Shown: positions 45,617 to 54,311 of the stretch, one piece after another
How positions within the stretch are numbered: position 1 is the first letter of the stretch
Layout of the letters: every line of letters begins with the position of its first letter
From: Campylobacter sp. RM6914
Lineage (GTDB): Bacteria; Campylobacterota; Campylobacteria; Campylobacterales; Campylobacteraceae
Direction of reading: 5' to 3'
Length of the DNA: 64,000 nucleotides
Assembly (NCBI RefSeq): GCF_004803835.1
Contig: NZ_CP012545.1
Coordinates: 930,001-994,000, forward strand
Position numbers and translations under genes: made by a program
The notes under the pieces: generated by a model
Told to the model about the DNA's origin: nothing
Database searches by the model: none
The model's input: only the letters and a program-made list of their open reading frames with translations

Positions 45617-46555
45617 TTATAAGGCGTTTGCCATAGCCTCAGCACGCATTAGAAGCTCTTTTGCGCCACGCTTTATAAATTCGTTTGCAAAATTCTCCCC
45701 TACGCTTTTGTATTCATCTTTATTAACGACTGTTTTTTCTCTTAAAAACTCGCTTCCATCAGGCATTCCAACGATAGCTTCTATAAAAATTTCATCATTT
45801 TTTAGCTTTGCGCTAATGCCTATAGGAGCTTGACAACCACCATTTAGTCTAGCTACAAAAGCACGCTCGATAGTTGTTTCTATTACAGAATTTTCATCGT
45901 TTAAAAATTCTATCTCTTTTAAAATTTCATCTTTCTCCACACTCTCGATGCCTAGTGCCCCTTGACCCATGGCAGGTATCATTTGAGATAAACTAAACGG
46001 ATAGATATGCTTTACTTCGTCTTTTATATTTAGGCGATTTATCCCCGCCATCGCCAAAATAATCGCATCAAATTCGCCCTCTTTTAGTTTTCTAAGTCTT
46101 GTCTGCACGTTTCCGCGAAGCGAAATGATCTCTAAATCAGGACGCATTATAAGAAGCTGCATACGACGGCGAAGGCTTGTCGTGCCGACTTTTGCACCTT
46201 TTGGAAGCTCATCGAAAGTAGCGTATTTTTCACTTATCATCGCATCTCTTACATCTTCACGCGAACAAATCGCCGCCAAAACAAGACCTTGTGGAAATTC
46301 AACCGGAACATCTTTTAAGCTATGAACAGCTATATCACTCTCGCCACGTAACATGCTCTCTTCAAGCTCTTTTGTAAAAAGCCCTTTACCGCCTATCTTA
46401 GCAAGCGGGGTATCAAGTATCACGTCGCCTTTTGTTTTCATTCCGACAAGCTCTACGTTTAAGTCTTTATGCTGCGTAGTTAGCCTGTCTTTGATATGCT
46501 CGCTTTGCCACATCGCAAGGATGCTTTTTCTAGTTGCAATCTTGAGTGTTTTCAT
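45617..46555 (-). CDS. hemC: Porphobilinogen deaminase
   Basis: HemC polymerises four porphobilinogens to hydroxymethylbilane in heme synthesis. The 312-residue protein has IATRKSILAMWQSEHIK at the N-terminus, HSLKDVPVEFP, GTTSLRRRMQL and the dipyrromethane-binding Cys in NGGCQAPIG near residue 240. An AAAGG site precedes the ATG. HemA is encoded further upstream in the same cluster. Confidence 0.97.
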   Translation of the reverse strand: MKTLKIATRKSILAMWQSEHIKDRLTTQHKDLNVELVGMKTKGDVILDTPLAKIGGKGLFTKELEESMLRGESDIAVHSLKDVPVEFPQGLVLAAICSREDVRDAMISEKYATFDELPKGAKVGTTSLRRRMQLLIMRPDLEIISLRGNVQTRLRKLKEGEFDAIILAMAGINRLNIKDEVKHIYPFSLSQMIPAMGQGALGIESVEKDEILKEIEFLNDENSVIETTIERAFVARLNGGCQAPIGISAKLKNDEIFIEAIVGMPDGSEFLREKTVVNKDEYKSVGENFANEFIKRGAKELLMRAEAMANAL

Positions 46556-46584
46556 CTTTTAACCTTTCGTATGTTATGCTTACT

Positions 46585-46892
46585 TTATTCTCCCAAAAGT
46601 TCGTCTCTCATACTTGTTTTTGTATTTAAATTTATAATATCTGTCGTAAAAATTCCATCTTTTATAAATAAAATTTCTCTTTTTTCCATCTCTTTTTTAA
46701 GCGGTATAAACTCGATTTTACATTAAAAACATGAGCCTCAAAACCACCCCTAAGCTCTATAATCTTTGCCGTTTTTACTGACTTTACGAAAATTTTATCA
46801 TTTGCCTGATAGTTTGCCTTTATAAATTCCAAAGCTTCACTTGCAAATGCAAGATTAGCGAACAGACTTAGGCTCGTCAACAACTTCAACAT
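46585..46892 (-). pseudogene. Frameshifted gene for a small exported protein
   Basis: The open frame begins with a signal peptide (MLKLLTSLSLFANLAFA) and ends early at 46662 in a basic stretch. If one A is added to the A4 run that reads on the minus strand at 46716-46719, the frame continues as NVKIEFIPLKKEMEKREILF, then IKDGIFTTDI and on to a stop at 46585, giving about 102 residues. The continuation has normal composition and ends 29 bases before hemC. So this is a gene interrupted by a one-base loss, a sequencing error, or a slippage site. No family is recognised; the tail faintly recalls the N-terminal domain of DsbC-type proteins. Confidence 0.7.
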
Positions 46893-47292
46893 CAATTATT
46901 TCACTGTTATTTTTATCTTCGCTTTTGCTACTAAATTCATAATACGTATAATTATGCGTAAAATTTTGTGTATTATCTACCTTTGGTTTAAAGAAAAAGG
47001 AGGCTATAATAACACAAATTCCTATCGCGTCTGTCAAAAGACCCGGCAAAAACAGCAAAAGTCCGCCAAGCCCCAAACTAATGGCGTTAAAAATTTTTAA
47101 CCCGCCAAACATATCTTGCATATTGTTTTGAGAAAAGATATTGCCAAAGCCTAGTCTAAACATCAGCAATATCCCGATAAATCCACTTATCATAACCTCG
47201 CTAAAAAATGCAAAGAAACCATAAGCAATGATAAAAAGATAAGCCAAAATAAGCTCTATTATCAAATACGGTAAAAAAGTAATCCTTAGCAT
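46855..47292 (-). CDS. FxsA family membrane protein
   Basis: The 145-residue protein has about four membrane segments and the FxsA pattern: an N-terminal PYLIIELILAYLFII, then GGLLLFLPGLLTDAIGICVI near residue 75-95 and a hydrophilic tail. FxsA was named in E. coli for relief of phage F exclusion; its normal function is unknown. It overlaps proS by 7 bases and the next gene by about 38. Confidence 0.85.
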   Translation of the reverse strand: MLRITFLPYLIIELILAYLFIIAYGFFAFFSEVMISGFIGILLMFRLGFGNIFSQNNMQDMFGGLKIFNAISLGLGGLLLFLPGLLTDAIGICVIIASFFFKPKVDNTQNFTHNYTYYEFSSKSEDKNNSEIIDVEVVDEPKSVR

Positions 47293-48989
47293 AATCTTTC
47301 TTTTAACATCCCAAGCGCGTCTTTGGCTTCTATCTCTATTTTAATAAGTTCATTACGCTCTATAAATTCTACTTTTCCGTTTTCAAGCCCTTTACCAACA
47401 ACTATCGCAAACGGGCAACCTATAAGCTCATAATCGTTCATTTTAACACCAAAACGCTCATTTCTATCATCAAAAAGAACGTCTATACCTGCATTTTTAG
47501 CGCTTTCATAAAGCTCATTCGCATACTGGCTAGCTCTTTCGTCTTTAAAATTTGAAAGCACTATAACAGCATCAAAAGGAGCGCATTCTTTCTTCCAAAC
47601 ACAACCCCTATCATCATGGCTTTGCTCTATCATTACAGCCATGAGTCTTGATACGCCTATACCATAGCAACCCATAACATAAGGCTTTGCTTTACCATTA
47701 GGATCTAAAAATGTAGCATTCATAGCGCTTGAGTACTTATCCCCTAGTTGAAATATATGTCCTACTTCTATGCCTTTGCTAAGCTCAAGCTCACCACCAC
47801 AATGAGGACATCTATCTCCTGCACTAACACTTGCTAGGTCTTTAAATCTATCTTCGTTAAAGCTACTAACACTAACACCTATAAAATGGTAGTCTTTTTC
47901 GTTTGCACCACAAATCATCTGCGTGTTATCTCTAAGCTCATTATCTATGTAAAAGTCTACACTTTTTAGGCCAACAGGTCCGCAAAAACCAGCTATAATA
48001 CCCGCATTGGCTATCTCGTCTTCATTTGCGTCAACTATCTCAAGTGCGCCACAAGCGTTTTGAGCCTTTACATCCTGAAGTTCGTCATTGCCACGTATAA
48101 AAAACACGACAATTTTTGAGTTATCTTCATATACAGCCTTTTTTATGACTGCTTTTATCGTATAAAACTCATCTACTTTAAAAAATTCCGCTATATCTTT
48201 TATGGTTTTTGTATCAGGAGTATAAAATTTATCGGCATCAGCTTGCGGCAAGTGTGCTTTTGTTGTTTTTGGTGCACGAGTCGCAGCCTCAACGTTTGCG
48301 GCATAAGAGCACTCTTTACAACAAAGTATATCATCCTCACCGTTTTTTGCAAGCACCATAAATTCTTTACTGCCGCTACCACCTATCGCGCCACTATCGG
48401 CATCTACTGCACGGAAATTTAAACCAAGTCTGGTAAAAATTTTAGAATAAGTGCGCTCCATCAGGTCAAATTCGCGCTTTAGATCTTGCGTATCGGCATG
48501 AAAACTATACGCATCTTTCATTATAAATTCGCGTCCTCTTAAAATTCCAAATCTAGGACGTGCTTCATCGCGAAATTTGGTATTTATCTGATAGATATTT
48601 TTTGGCATGTCTTTATAGCTGTTTAGCTTTCCACGCATTGTTGCTACGGCTGATTCTTCGTTTGTAGGACTTATAACAAAGTCATTGTCCTTTCTGTCTT
48701 TAAAACGCAAAAGCTCTTTGCCATAAACTGCATATCTTCCGCTTTGCTTCCAAAGCTCGGCATTAGTAACTGCACTAAAAGTCATCTCTAATGCACCTGC
48801 CGCATCCATCTCTTCTCTTACTACATATTTGATCTTCTTAAGTACACGTTGTGCCAAAGGAAGATAGTTGTAAAGCCCTGCTCCATTTTGCTCGACAAAT
48901 CCACCGCGAACTAAAAATACATGGCTTGGCAAGCTGGCGTCTTTTGGCGCTTCTTTGGTAGTTGGTGCATAAAATTTAGAAAATCTCAT
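47286..48989 (-). CDS. proS: Prolyl-tRNA synthetase
   Basis: ProS charges tRNA(Pro). The 567-residue protein is the long bacterial type, with the class II catalytic core (motif 2 FRDEARPRFGILRGREF near residue 140), an inserted editing domain (about 225-385) and the C-terminal anticodon-binding domain. GCYGIGVSRLMAV near residue 445 is motif 3. It overlaps the hemA end by 14 bases. Confidence 0.97.
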   Translation of the reverse strand: MRFSKFYAPTTKEAPKDASLPSHVFLVRGGFVEQNGAGLYNYLPLAQRVLKKIKYVVREEMDAAGALEMTFSAVTNAELWKQSGRYAVYGKELLRFKDRKDNDFVISPTNEESAVATMRGKLNSYKDMPKNIYQINTKFRDEARPRFGILRGREFIMKDAYSFHADTQDLKREFDLMERTYSKIFTRLGLNFRAVDADSGAIGGSGSKEFMVLAKNGEDDILCCKECSYAANVEAATRAPKTTKAHLPQADADKFYTPDTKTIKDIAEFFKVDEFYTIKAVIKKAVYEDNSKIVVFFIRGNDELQDVKAQNACGALEIVDANEDEIANAGIIAGFCGPVGLKSVDFYIDNELRDNTQMICGANEKDYHFIGVSVSSFNEDRFKDLASVSAGDRCPHCGGELELSKGIEVGHIFQLGDKYSSAMNATFLDPNGKAKPYVMGCYGIGVSRLMAVMIEQSHDDRGCVWKKECAPFDAVIVLSNFKDERASQYANELYESAKNAGIDVLFDDRNERFGVKMNDYELIGCPFAIVVGKGLENGKVEFIERNELIKIEIEAKDALGMLKERLC

Positions 48990-50274
48990 TATTTTTCTCC
49001 ATATCTATTTTTAAACTTTCATTCTCGTCAGAAGTGATACCAAAGACAAATTTCATAGCATCGGCAATATCTTGAGCGTCTTTTCTGGTTGAAATCGTTT
49101 TTAAATTTACTGTAGGCAGATGCAAAAACGCCTTAAATACTTGATGTATAAGGCGTTGTGCTTCATCGTGATCGCTATTTTTTAGATAGCCTTTCTTTAT
49201 CGCCTTTTCAAGCTCGTTTTTAGCACAAATTTTTGCTTGCTCGCGCACAGCTTTGATAACAGGTATGCTTATGTTATCTTTTAGAAATTTTAAAAATTCA
49301 TTTGTGCTTTGCCCAACGATAGAGTAAGCAAGTTGCGCTTGCTCTTCACGAAGAGCTAAATTTTTCATCACGATCTCTTCTAGGTTATCAACCGTGTAGA
49401 CATTTATCTTGTCGGTATTTACCAGATCTATATCTCTGGGAACGGCTATATCAAAGAAATATCTTCTAAATTCACAAGGCTCGATAAGAGCACCCGTTAT
49501 GACCGCATGCGGCGCCGAAGTGCTTGAAAAGATCAGGTCGTATTTGTTTATATACTCTTTTAGTTTTAGTATGCTATCCCAACTAGCCTTATCACCAAGC
49601 TCATCAACAAGCTCCTCTACACGCTCGGTACTGCGGTTTATGATTATAACATTTGCACCATTTGCTATAAGATGTTTTGCGGCAAGCTCTCCCATCTCTC
49701 CTGCGCCAACGACTATAGCGGTTTTGCCTTCTAGTGTTGTAAAAATTTCCTTTGCTTTAGCGACGGCGACCGATGAAACTGATATTGGATTTTTAGAAAT
49801 TTGTGTTTCATTTCTAACTTTTGCCGCGCATTTACAAGCATAATGTATCGCCTTGCTTATACCGTTTGAGCACATTTGTTTATCAACGGCGAATTTAAAG
49901 GCAGCTTTTAGCTGACCTACTATCTGCGTTTCGCCAACAACCAGGCTATCAAGCGAACTAGCAACTGAAAAAAGATGATGTATCGCGCCACTATCTTCAT
50001 AAATATCGGCTCTTTCAAAAAGCTCATCTTCAAAAACACCCGAAAATACGGCTATACATCTTATGATGTGGTTTGTTGCGGTTTTTGTATCAGTTACATA
50101 AGCTAGCGCCTCAACCCTATTACATGTGCTTAAGACCATGCATTCATCGATATCTTTGCTTGATTTTATAAGTCTTAAAATTTGCTCTTTTTTCTCGTCA
50201 TTATCAAAGGCTAGCTTCTCTCTAACTTCGATATCGGTATTTTTATGTGTAAAGCTTATACTTAAATAATGCAT
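48976..50274 (-). CDS. hemA: Glutamyl-tRNA reductase
   Basis: HemA reduces Glu-tRNA to glutamate-1-semialdehyde, the first committed step of C5 heme synthesis. The product of about 432 residues has the catalytic Cys in LSTCNRVEALAY near residue 50, VVGETQIVGQLK near 115 and the NADPH motif VVGAGEMGELAAKHL near 185. The ATG at 50274 overlaps the upstream prenyl synthase stop by one base; a TTG lies one codon before. Confidence 0.96.
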   Translation of the reverse strand: MHYLSISFTHKNTDIEVREKLAFDNDEKKEQILRLIKSSKDIDECMVLSTCNRVEALAYVTDTKTATNHIIRCIAVFSGVFEDELFERADIYEDSGAIHHLFSVASSLDSLVVGETQIVGQLKAAFKFAVDKQMCSNGISKAIHYACKCAAKVRNETQISKNPISVSSVAVAKAKEIFTTLEGKTAIVVGAGEMGELAAKHLIANGANVIIINRSTERVEELVDELGDKASWDSILKLKEYINKYDLIFSSTSAPHAVITGALIEPCEFRRYFFDIAVPRDIDLVNTDKINVYTVDNLEEIVMKNLALREEQAQLAYSIVGQSTNEFLKFLKDNISIPVIKAVREQAKICAKNELEKAIKKGYLKNSDHDEAQRLIHQVFKAFLHLPTVNLKTISTRKDAQDIADAMKFVFGITSDENESLKIDMEKNNEIF

Positions 50275-51167
50275 CAAAATTCCCTATCTATCATACTTTT
50301 TATAATACCTTCAAGCTCGAAATTTTTATACTCACTGATCGCTTCAAGTGCCTCTTGACAGAGTGTTCTAGCCTCATCTATGGCACGTTTTATACAGCCA
50401 AATTCGTAAAATTTATCTTTTATCCAAGAATTTTCTTTTTCATTCAAATCCTTGCCGTGAAGCGATTTTAGATATTCCTTATCTTGGCTATTTAAATTTT
50501 CGTAAAGATAGATATAAGGCAGTGTAGTTTTACCTTCTTTGTAGTCATTCATAGCAGGCTTACCAAGCGTGGCGCTATCTTGTGTTATATCAAGCACGTC
50601 GTCTATTATCTGAAAGGCAAGACCTAAATTTTTGCCGTAAATTCTAAATTTATCCACATTAAGACCAGCCATCATCGCCCCGCAAGCTGCAGTCGCTTCT
50701 ATCAAAACAGCGGTTTTATAGTAAATCATATCCATGTATTTTTGTTTTTCAAAGTTAAATTTACCGCCAAGTTCAACATCCATAAGCTCACCTATACTTA
50801 GTCTGCTTACAGCAAATGAAACTTCTTTGGCAATGTTGGGACTAAATTTACTAAGCTCGTAAAAGCCTTTTGAGTAAAATATATCGCCTAGCATTATTGA
50901 ATTTTTAACTCCAAAAAGCGAATTTATACTTGGTTTACCGCGTCTTGTATCCGCATCATCTATAACGTCATCATGTAGTAAACTAGCAAGATGGATGAGT
51001 TCGATTATCGCACAAAGTTTTAAGACATTTTCATCTTCGTTTGCTATCTTTAAAAGTAACTTGGAGCGGAGTTTTTTGCCAGAGCTGACACATTTAAACA
51101 TCTCCATAGCCTTTTCGTATCCCAGCTCTTGTATAAATTCTGCCATTATTTTATCTATTTTATCCAT
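50274..51167 (-). CDS. ispB: Polyprenyl diphosphate synthase
   Basis: This trans-prenyltransferase lengthens isoprenoid chains, probably for the menaquinone side chain. The 297-residue protein has the first Asp-rich motif DDVIDDADTRRG near residue 67 and the second, QIIDDVLDITQD near 190. The residues just before the first motif (LIHLASLLH) are small or medium, consistent with a long-chain product, but chain length cannot be read reliably. Confidence 0.92.
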   Translation of the reverse strand: MDKIDKIMAEFIQELGYEKAMEMFKCVSSGKKLRSKLLLKIANEDENVLKLCAIIELIHLASLLHDDVIDDADTRRGKPSINSLFGVKNSIMLGDIFYSKGFYELSKFSPNIAKEVSFAVSRLSIGELMDVELGGKFNFEKQKYMDMIYYKTAVLIEATAACGAMMAGLNVDKFRIYGKNLGLAFQIIDDVLDITQDSATLGKPAMNDYKEGKTTLPYIYLYENLNSQDKEYLKSLHGKDLNEKENSWIKDKFYEFGCIKRAIDEARTLCQEALEAISEYKNFELEGIIKSMIDREF

Positions 51168-51175
51168 TATTCGCC

Positions 51176-51604
51176 TTATTGTTGTGATTGCAAAGGGTCG
51201 ATAAATTCGACATCTATGCGCTTCTCTTCATCAAGTATGTTTACTTTAAACGTTGCTTTTTTATTTTCAAATTTTATAAACGAAAGATACAGCTTTACAC
51301 TATCATTCGTCGGTCTTGTAAAGTCAGGTATAATGCGCTGCATATATGTATCATGTCCGTGCCTAAGCGACATCGTCATATGACGCGGATATCTTCGAAA
51401 AAAGCTTTGCACGATGATATTTGTGCTATCAAAAAGAGTCCAACGAAAGTCAAAACTATCTCTTTTTTGAGTGGCTTTTTCTGTTATAAAAACACGTGCC
51501 CACTGATCTTTTTTGAGTTCAAATTCATAAGTTGGGTTAAAATTCGCAGCACCGGCAAAAGCAAAATTTATAAAAACAAACAATCCAAGAAAAATTTTAT
51601 TCAT
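51176..51604 (-). CDS. Uncharacterised exported protein
   Basis: The 142-residue protein has a signal peptide (about residues 1-18, ending FAFAGA) and a beta-rich mature part with an unusual run of charged and aromatic residues (RRYPRHMTMSLRHGHDTY). I do not recognise a domain. It lies 8 bases before ispB and overlaps the DUF2018-like gene by 8. C. jejuni has an exported protein at the same position (Cj0540). Confidence 0.75.
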   Translation of the reverse strand: MNKIFLGLFVFINFAFAGAANFNPTYEFELKKDQWARVFITEKATQKRDSFDFRWTLFDSTNIIVQSFFRRYPRHMTMSLRHGHDTYMQRIIPDFTRPTNDSVKLYLSFIKFENKKATFKVNILDEEKRIDVEFIDPLQSQQ

Positions 51605-51851
51605 TTTGACTTAAAATTTCTCCACTTAACCCGATATAAAGGTCATTTAATCCATCTTGCAAGCCTTGTGGATTTGTTGATTTGAAAGATAGAATTTCAG
51701 TGTTTGAGATACCTTTTTGTTCGCAAATTTCACGCATAGCGATCAACTCTTCAAAAATTTTATCAAGTTCATTTGAAACGATATTTTTATCAGCATAAAA
51801 TAAAATTTCAAAAAATTTATCTCTCAAAGAACCATCAAATATATCTTGCAT
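51597..51851 (-). CDS. DUF2018 family protein (HP0242-like)
   Basis: The 84-residue helical protein resembles the DUF2018 family of epsilonproteobacteria. Its pattern LRDKFFEILFYADKNIVSNE, the following LDKIFEEL and the ending GLSGEILSQNE line up with my memory of H. pylori HP0242, which has a notable pseudo-knotted dimer fold. The function is unknown. It heads the chain of genes that leads into ispB and hemA. Confidence 0.7.
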   Translation of the reverse strand: MQDIFDGSLRDKFFEILFYADKNIVSNELDKIFEELIAMREICEQKGISNTEILSFKSTNPQGLQDGLNDLYIGLSGEILSQNE

Positions 51852-51918
51852 ACACTTCTTTCTATTTAAAATATTTAATTATAGCCAAATAAAGCTAAAA
51901 AAAATTTGATTAATACGC

Positions 51919-52542
51919 TTAAAACTCCGATATAAGCGCCCATGCCTCTTTTATGCTTGAAGCATTAAATTCTGCGCTTTGACTTTTTTTACCAAATCCC
52001 CAGCTAACTTGCATGTATGGCATTTTAGCGTTTTTTGCGGCAAGTTCATCTTTCATGCTATCGCCGACAAACATCGCACGACTAGCGCCAACGCGCTCGC
52101 AAGCAAGAAGAAGCATAGTAGGGTCAGGCTTTTGCGGTATATACTCACTAGCCCCTATAATTTCATCAAAAATTTCATAAATTTCACATTTTTTAAGGAT
52201 GGCTTCAAGAGTATTTTGAGGTGCATTAGACGCTAGAACAACTTTAAAATTTTCATTCTTACATAAATTTAAAAGCTCGTCTATGCCATTGTAACAGACC
52301 GCATAAAGGTCGTAATACTTTTTAAATTTCTCCTCAAATCCCTCTTTTAAACTCGCACTTGGTCTATCTATGCTGTAAAAATCAAGTCCTAAATTTCTAC
52401 CTGGTTCATTTATGGCTTTTATAATAAAGTCTGCTTCAAGAGGCGCCAAATTCATCTGCTCTCTTACTTCGTTTACTGTTTTTTCTATGGCGATAGAGCT
52501 GTCTATTATCGTGCCGTCCATATCAAATATTATCGTCTTCAA
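51919..52542 (-). CDS. HAD-superfamily hydrolase, phosphoglycolate phosphatase-like
   Basis: The 207-residue protein is a HAD phosphatase with motif I FDMDGTIIDSS at the N-terminus, motif II LASNAP near residue 105 and motif III/IV FVGDSMKDELAAKNA near 160. A helical cap (about 18-80) indicates the Gph-like group. The start is probably TTG at 52542, overlapping the stop of the upstream gene; GGATGAGG lies just before it. The substrate is not determined. Confidence 0.87.
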   Translation of the reverse strand: MKTIIFDMDGTIIDSSIAIEKTVNEVREQMNLAPLEADFIIKAINEPGRNLGLDFYSIDRPSASLKEGFEEKFKKYYDLYAVCYNGIDELLNLCKNENFKVVLASNAPQNTLEAILKKCEIYEIFDEIIGASEYIPQKPDPTMLLLACERVGASRAMFVGDSMKDELAAKNAKMPYMQVSWGFGKKSQSAEFNASSIKEAWALISEF

Positions 52543-52871
52543 TCCTCATCCTTAAATTTATTTTTATGTTTATCTTTTTTATATGTTTTTGACTTTCTAA
52601 GCTTATCAAGAGCATTTGCACTTTTTAGAAGTTCGTCTTTTTTTGCATTTGTTATAAGTAAATTTATAAATTCTTCAAGCGCTTTTGTGTATGGCTGATC
52701 AAGATAAACACTCTCAACTTTTGAGATAATCTCAGCATTTTTAGCCACTCTAGCACGAAAGGCTTCTTCATCAAAATCATCTCTTTTTAATGAAGATGTT
52801 GCAAATTTAGCAAATTTCTCCAATGCTCGCAGATATTTTACACGCTTTGCTTTTTCATCTATAAAATTCAT
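52539..52871 (-). CDS. Uncharacterised small basic protein
   Basis: This 110-residue, mostly helical protein ends in a Lys-rich tail (SKTYKKDKHKNKFKDED). No family is recognised. It overlaps the HAD gene by four bases and is the first gene of that pair. The basic tail could bind nucleic acid, but this is a guess. Confidence 0.65.
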   Translation of the reverse strand: MNFIDEKAKRVKYLRALEKFAKFATSSLKRDDFDEEAFRARVAKNAEIISKVESVYLDQPYTKALEEFINLLITNAKKDELLKSANALDKLRKSKTYKKDKHKNKFKDED

Positions 52872-53008
52872 ATTTCCTCTTTAAATTTGTGTGATTATAG
52901 CAAGGTTTTTGCAAAAATTTTATAAAATTTATACAATGTTTACTTTATTACTATTTTATTTATTATTGTCTTATAAAATCGACAAAATTAAATCAAAAAG
53001 GAGAGTCA

Positions 53009-54286
53009 ATGAATCAAGAAACCATTGCTATACATGCGGGATATGATACAAAAACAGGTGTTGGAGCTATGTCAGTACCGATATATTCAGCTACGGCATT
53101 TGACTTTGGCACGGCTCAAACCGCGGCAAATCGTTTTTGTCTAGCGGAGCTTGGACCCATTTATTCGCGTCTTACAAACCCTACTCTTGATATACTAGAG
53201 ACACGTTTTGCTACTCTTGATAAGGGAGCGGCTGCCATTAGCACCTCAAGCGGACAAGCAGCTACTTTTTTTGCATTAGCAAATTTAGCACAAGTTGGAG
53301 ATAACGTCATAGTAGCAAAAAAGATCTATGGTGGCTCAAGCACACTTATCACTCATACGATGAAACGCTTTGGTATAAACGCTAGACTTTTTGACTCTGA
53401 CAACGCAGACGAACTTGAAAGTTTAATAGACGAAAATACTAGAGCTATATTTTTTGAAAGTCTTTCAAACCCGCAAATAGCCATACCAGATATCGAGAAA
53501 ATAACAAAAATCGCAAAAAAACACAAAATCGTAACCATTGCCGACAATACGGTTGCCACTCCGGTTTTATTTGAAGCTTTCAAGCATGGCGTAGACGTGA
53601 CACTTTATAGCGCCACAAAATACATAGGTGGTCAAGGAAATGTAATGGGCGGCATGATAGTTAGTTCAAAAGAGCTAAATAGCCTACTTGTAAACAATCC
53701 AAGATACCCGCACTTTAACGAACCGGACGAAAGCTATCATGGTCTTGTTTATGGCACATTGGCTGCAAATTTTGATATTTTTACATTACGTATTAGGCTT
53801 TCATTAATGAGAGATATCGGAGCAACACTTTCGCCAAGTAGCGCTTACGGGCTTATACAAGGTCTTGAAACGTTAAGCATAAGAATGCAAAAACACTGTC
53901 AAAATGCACAAAAGATCGCAGAATTTTTAAATACACATCCAAAAGTAAAGTCAGTAAATTACCCTGGTCTTAAAAATGATCCGTTTTACGATAAAGCACA
54001 AAGATATCTAAAAGACGGGCTTGCAAGCGGTCTTATAAGCTTTGACCTTAGCAGTAAAGAAGCTGCCACTCGCGTTATAAACAGCACCAAACTTTTTAGT
54101 ATAGTCGTAAATATCGGCGATACTAAATCACTAATCACCCACCCAGCAAGCACTACACACTCGCAACTTAGCGAGGAGGAGCTTGAAAAAGTAGGTGTAG
54201 GAGCAGGAAGTATACGCCTAAGCATAGGCATAGAAGATGCCAACGACTTAATAGAAGATCTAAAGCAGGCCTTAGATAACGCATAA
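53009..54286 (+). CDS. metY: O-acetylhomoserine sulfhydrylase (MetY-type)
   Basis: This PLP enzyme makes homocysteine from O-acetylhomoserine and sulfide in methionine synthesis. The 425-residue protein has the Cys/Met metabolism fold, with TIAIHAGYD at the start, SSGQAATFFALANL, the PLP Lys in YSATKYIGGQGN near residue 205 and THPASTTHSQLSEEE near 375. The long form with a loop around residue 230 is typical of MetY. An AAAAGGAGAG site precedes the ATG. No SAM riboswitch is visible in the 137-base upstream gap. Confidence 0.93.
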   Translation: MNQETIAIHAGYDTKTGVGAMSVPIYSATAFDFGTAQTAANRFCLAELGPIYSRLTNPTLDILETRFATLDKGAAAISTSSGQAATFFALANLAQVGDNVIVAKKIYGGSSTLITHTMKRFGINARLFDSDNADELESLIDENTRAIFFESLSNPQIAIPDIEKITKIAKKHKIVTIADNTVATPVLFEAFKHGVDVTLYSATKYIGGQGNVMGGMIVSSKELNSLLVNNPRYPHFNEPDESYHGLVYGTLAANFDIFTLRIRLSLMRDIGATLSPSSAYGLIQGLETLSIRMQKHCQNAQKIAEFLNTHPKVKSVNYPGLKNDPFYDKAQRYLKDGLASGLISFDLSSKEAATRVINSTKLFSIVVNIGDTKSLITHPASTTHSQLSEEELEKVGVGAGSIRLSIGIEDANDLIEDLKQALDNA

Positions 54287-54292
54287 ATTTCA

Positions 54293-54311
54293 AAGGGTCT
54301 TTTTGACCCTT
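54293..54311. terminator. Terminator between metY and the antiporter gene
   Basis: AAGGGTC and GACCCTT pair around a TTTTT loop, 7 bases after the metY stop and overlapping the end of the convergent antiporter gene. Confidence 0.65.

Noticed and set aside
52872-53008. Possible SAM riboswitch or other leader upstream of metY.
   Set aside because: The gap is only 137 bases, almost pure A/T, with no SAM-riboswitch core elements or terminator pair.
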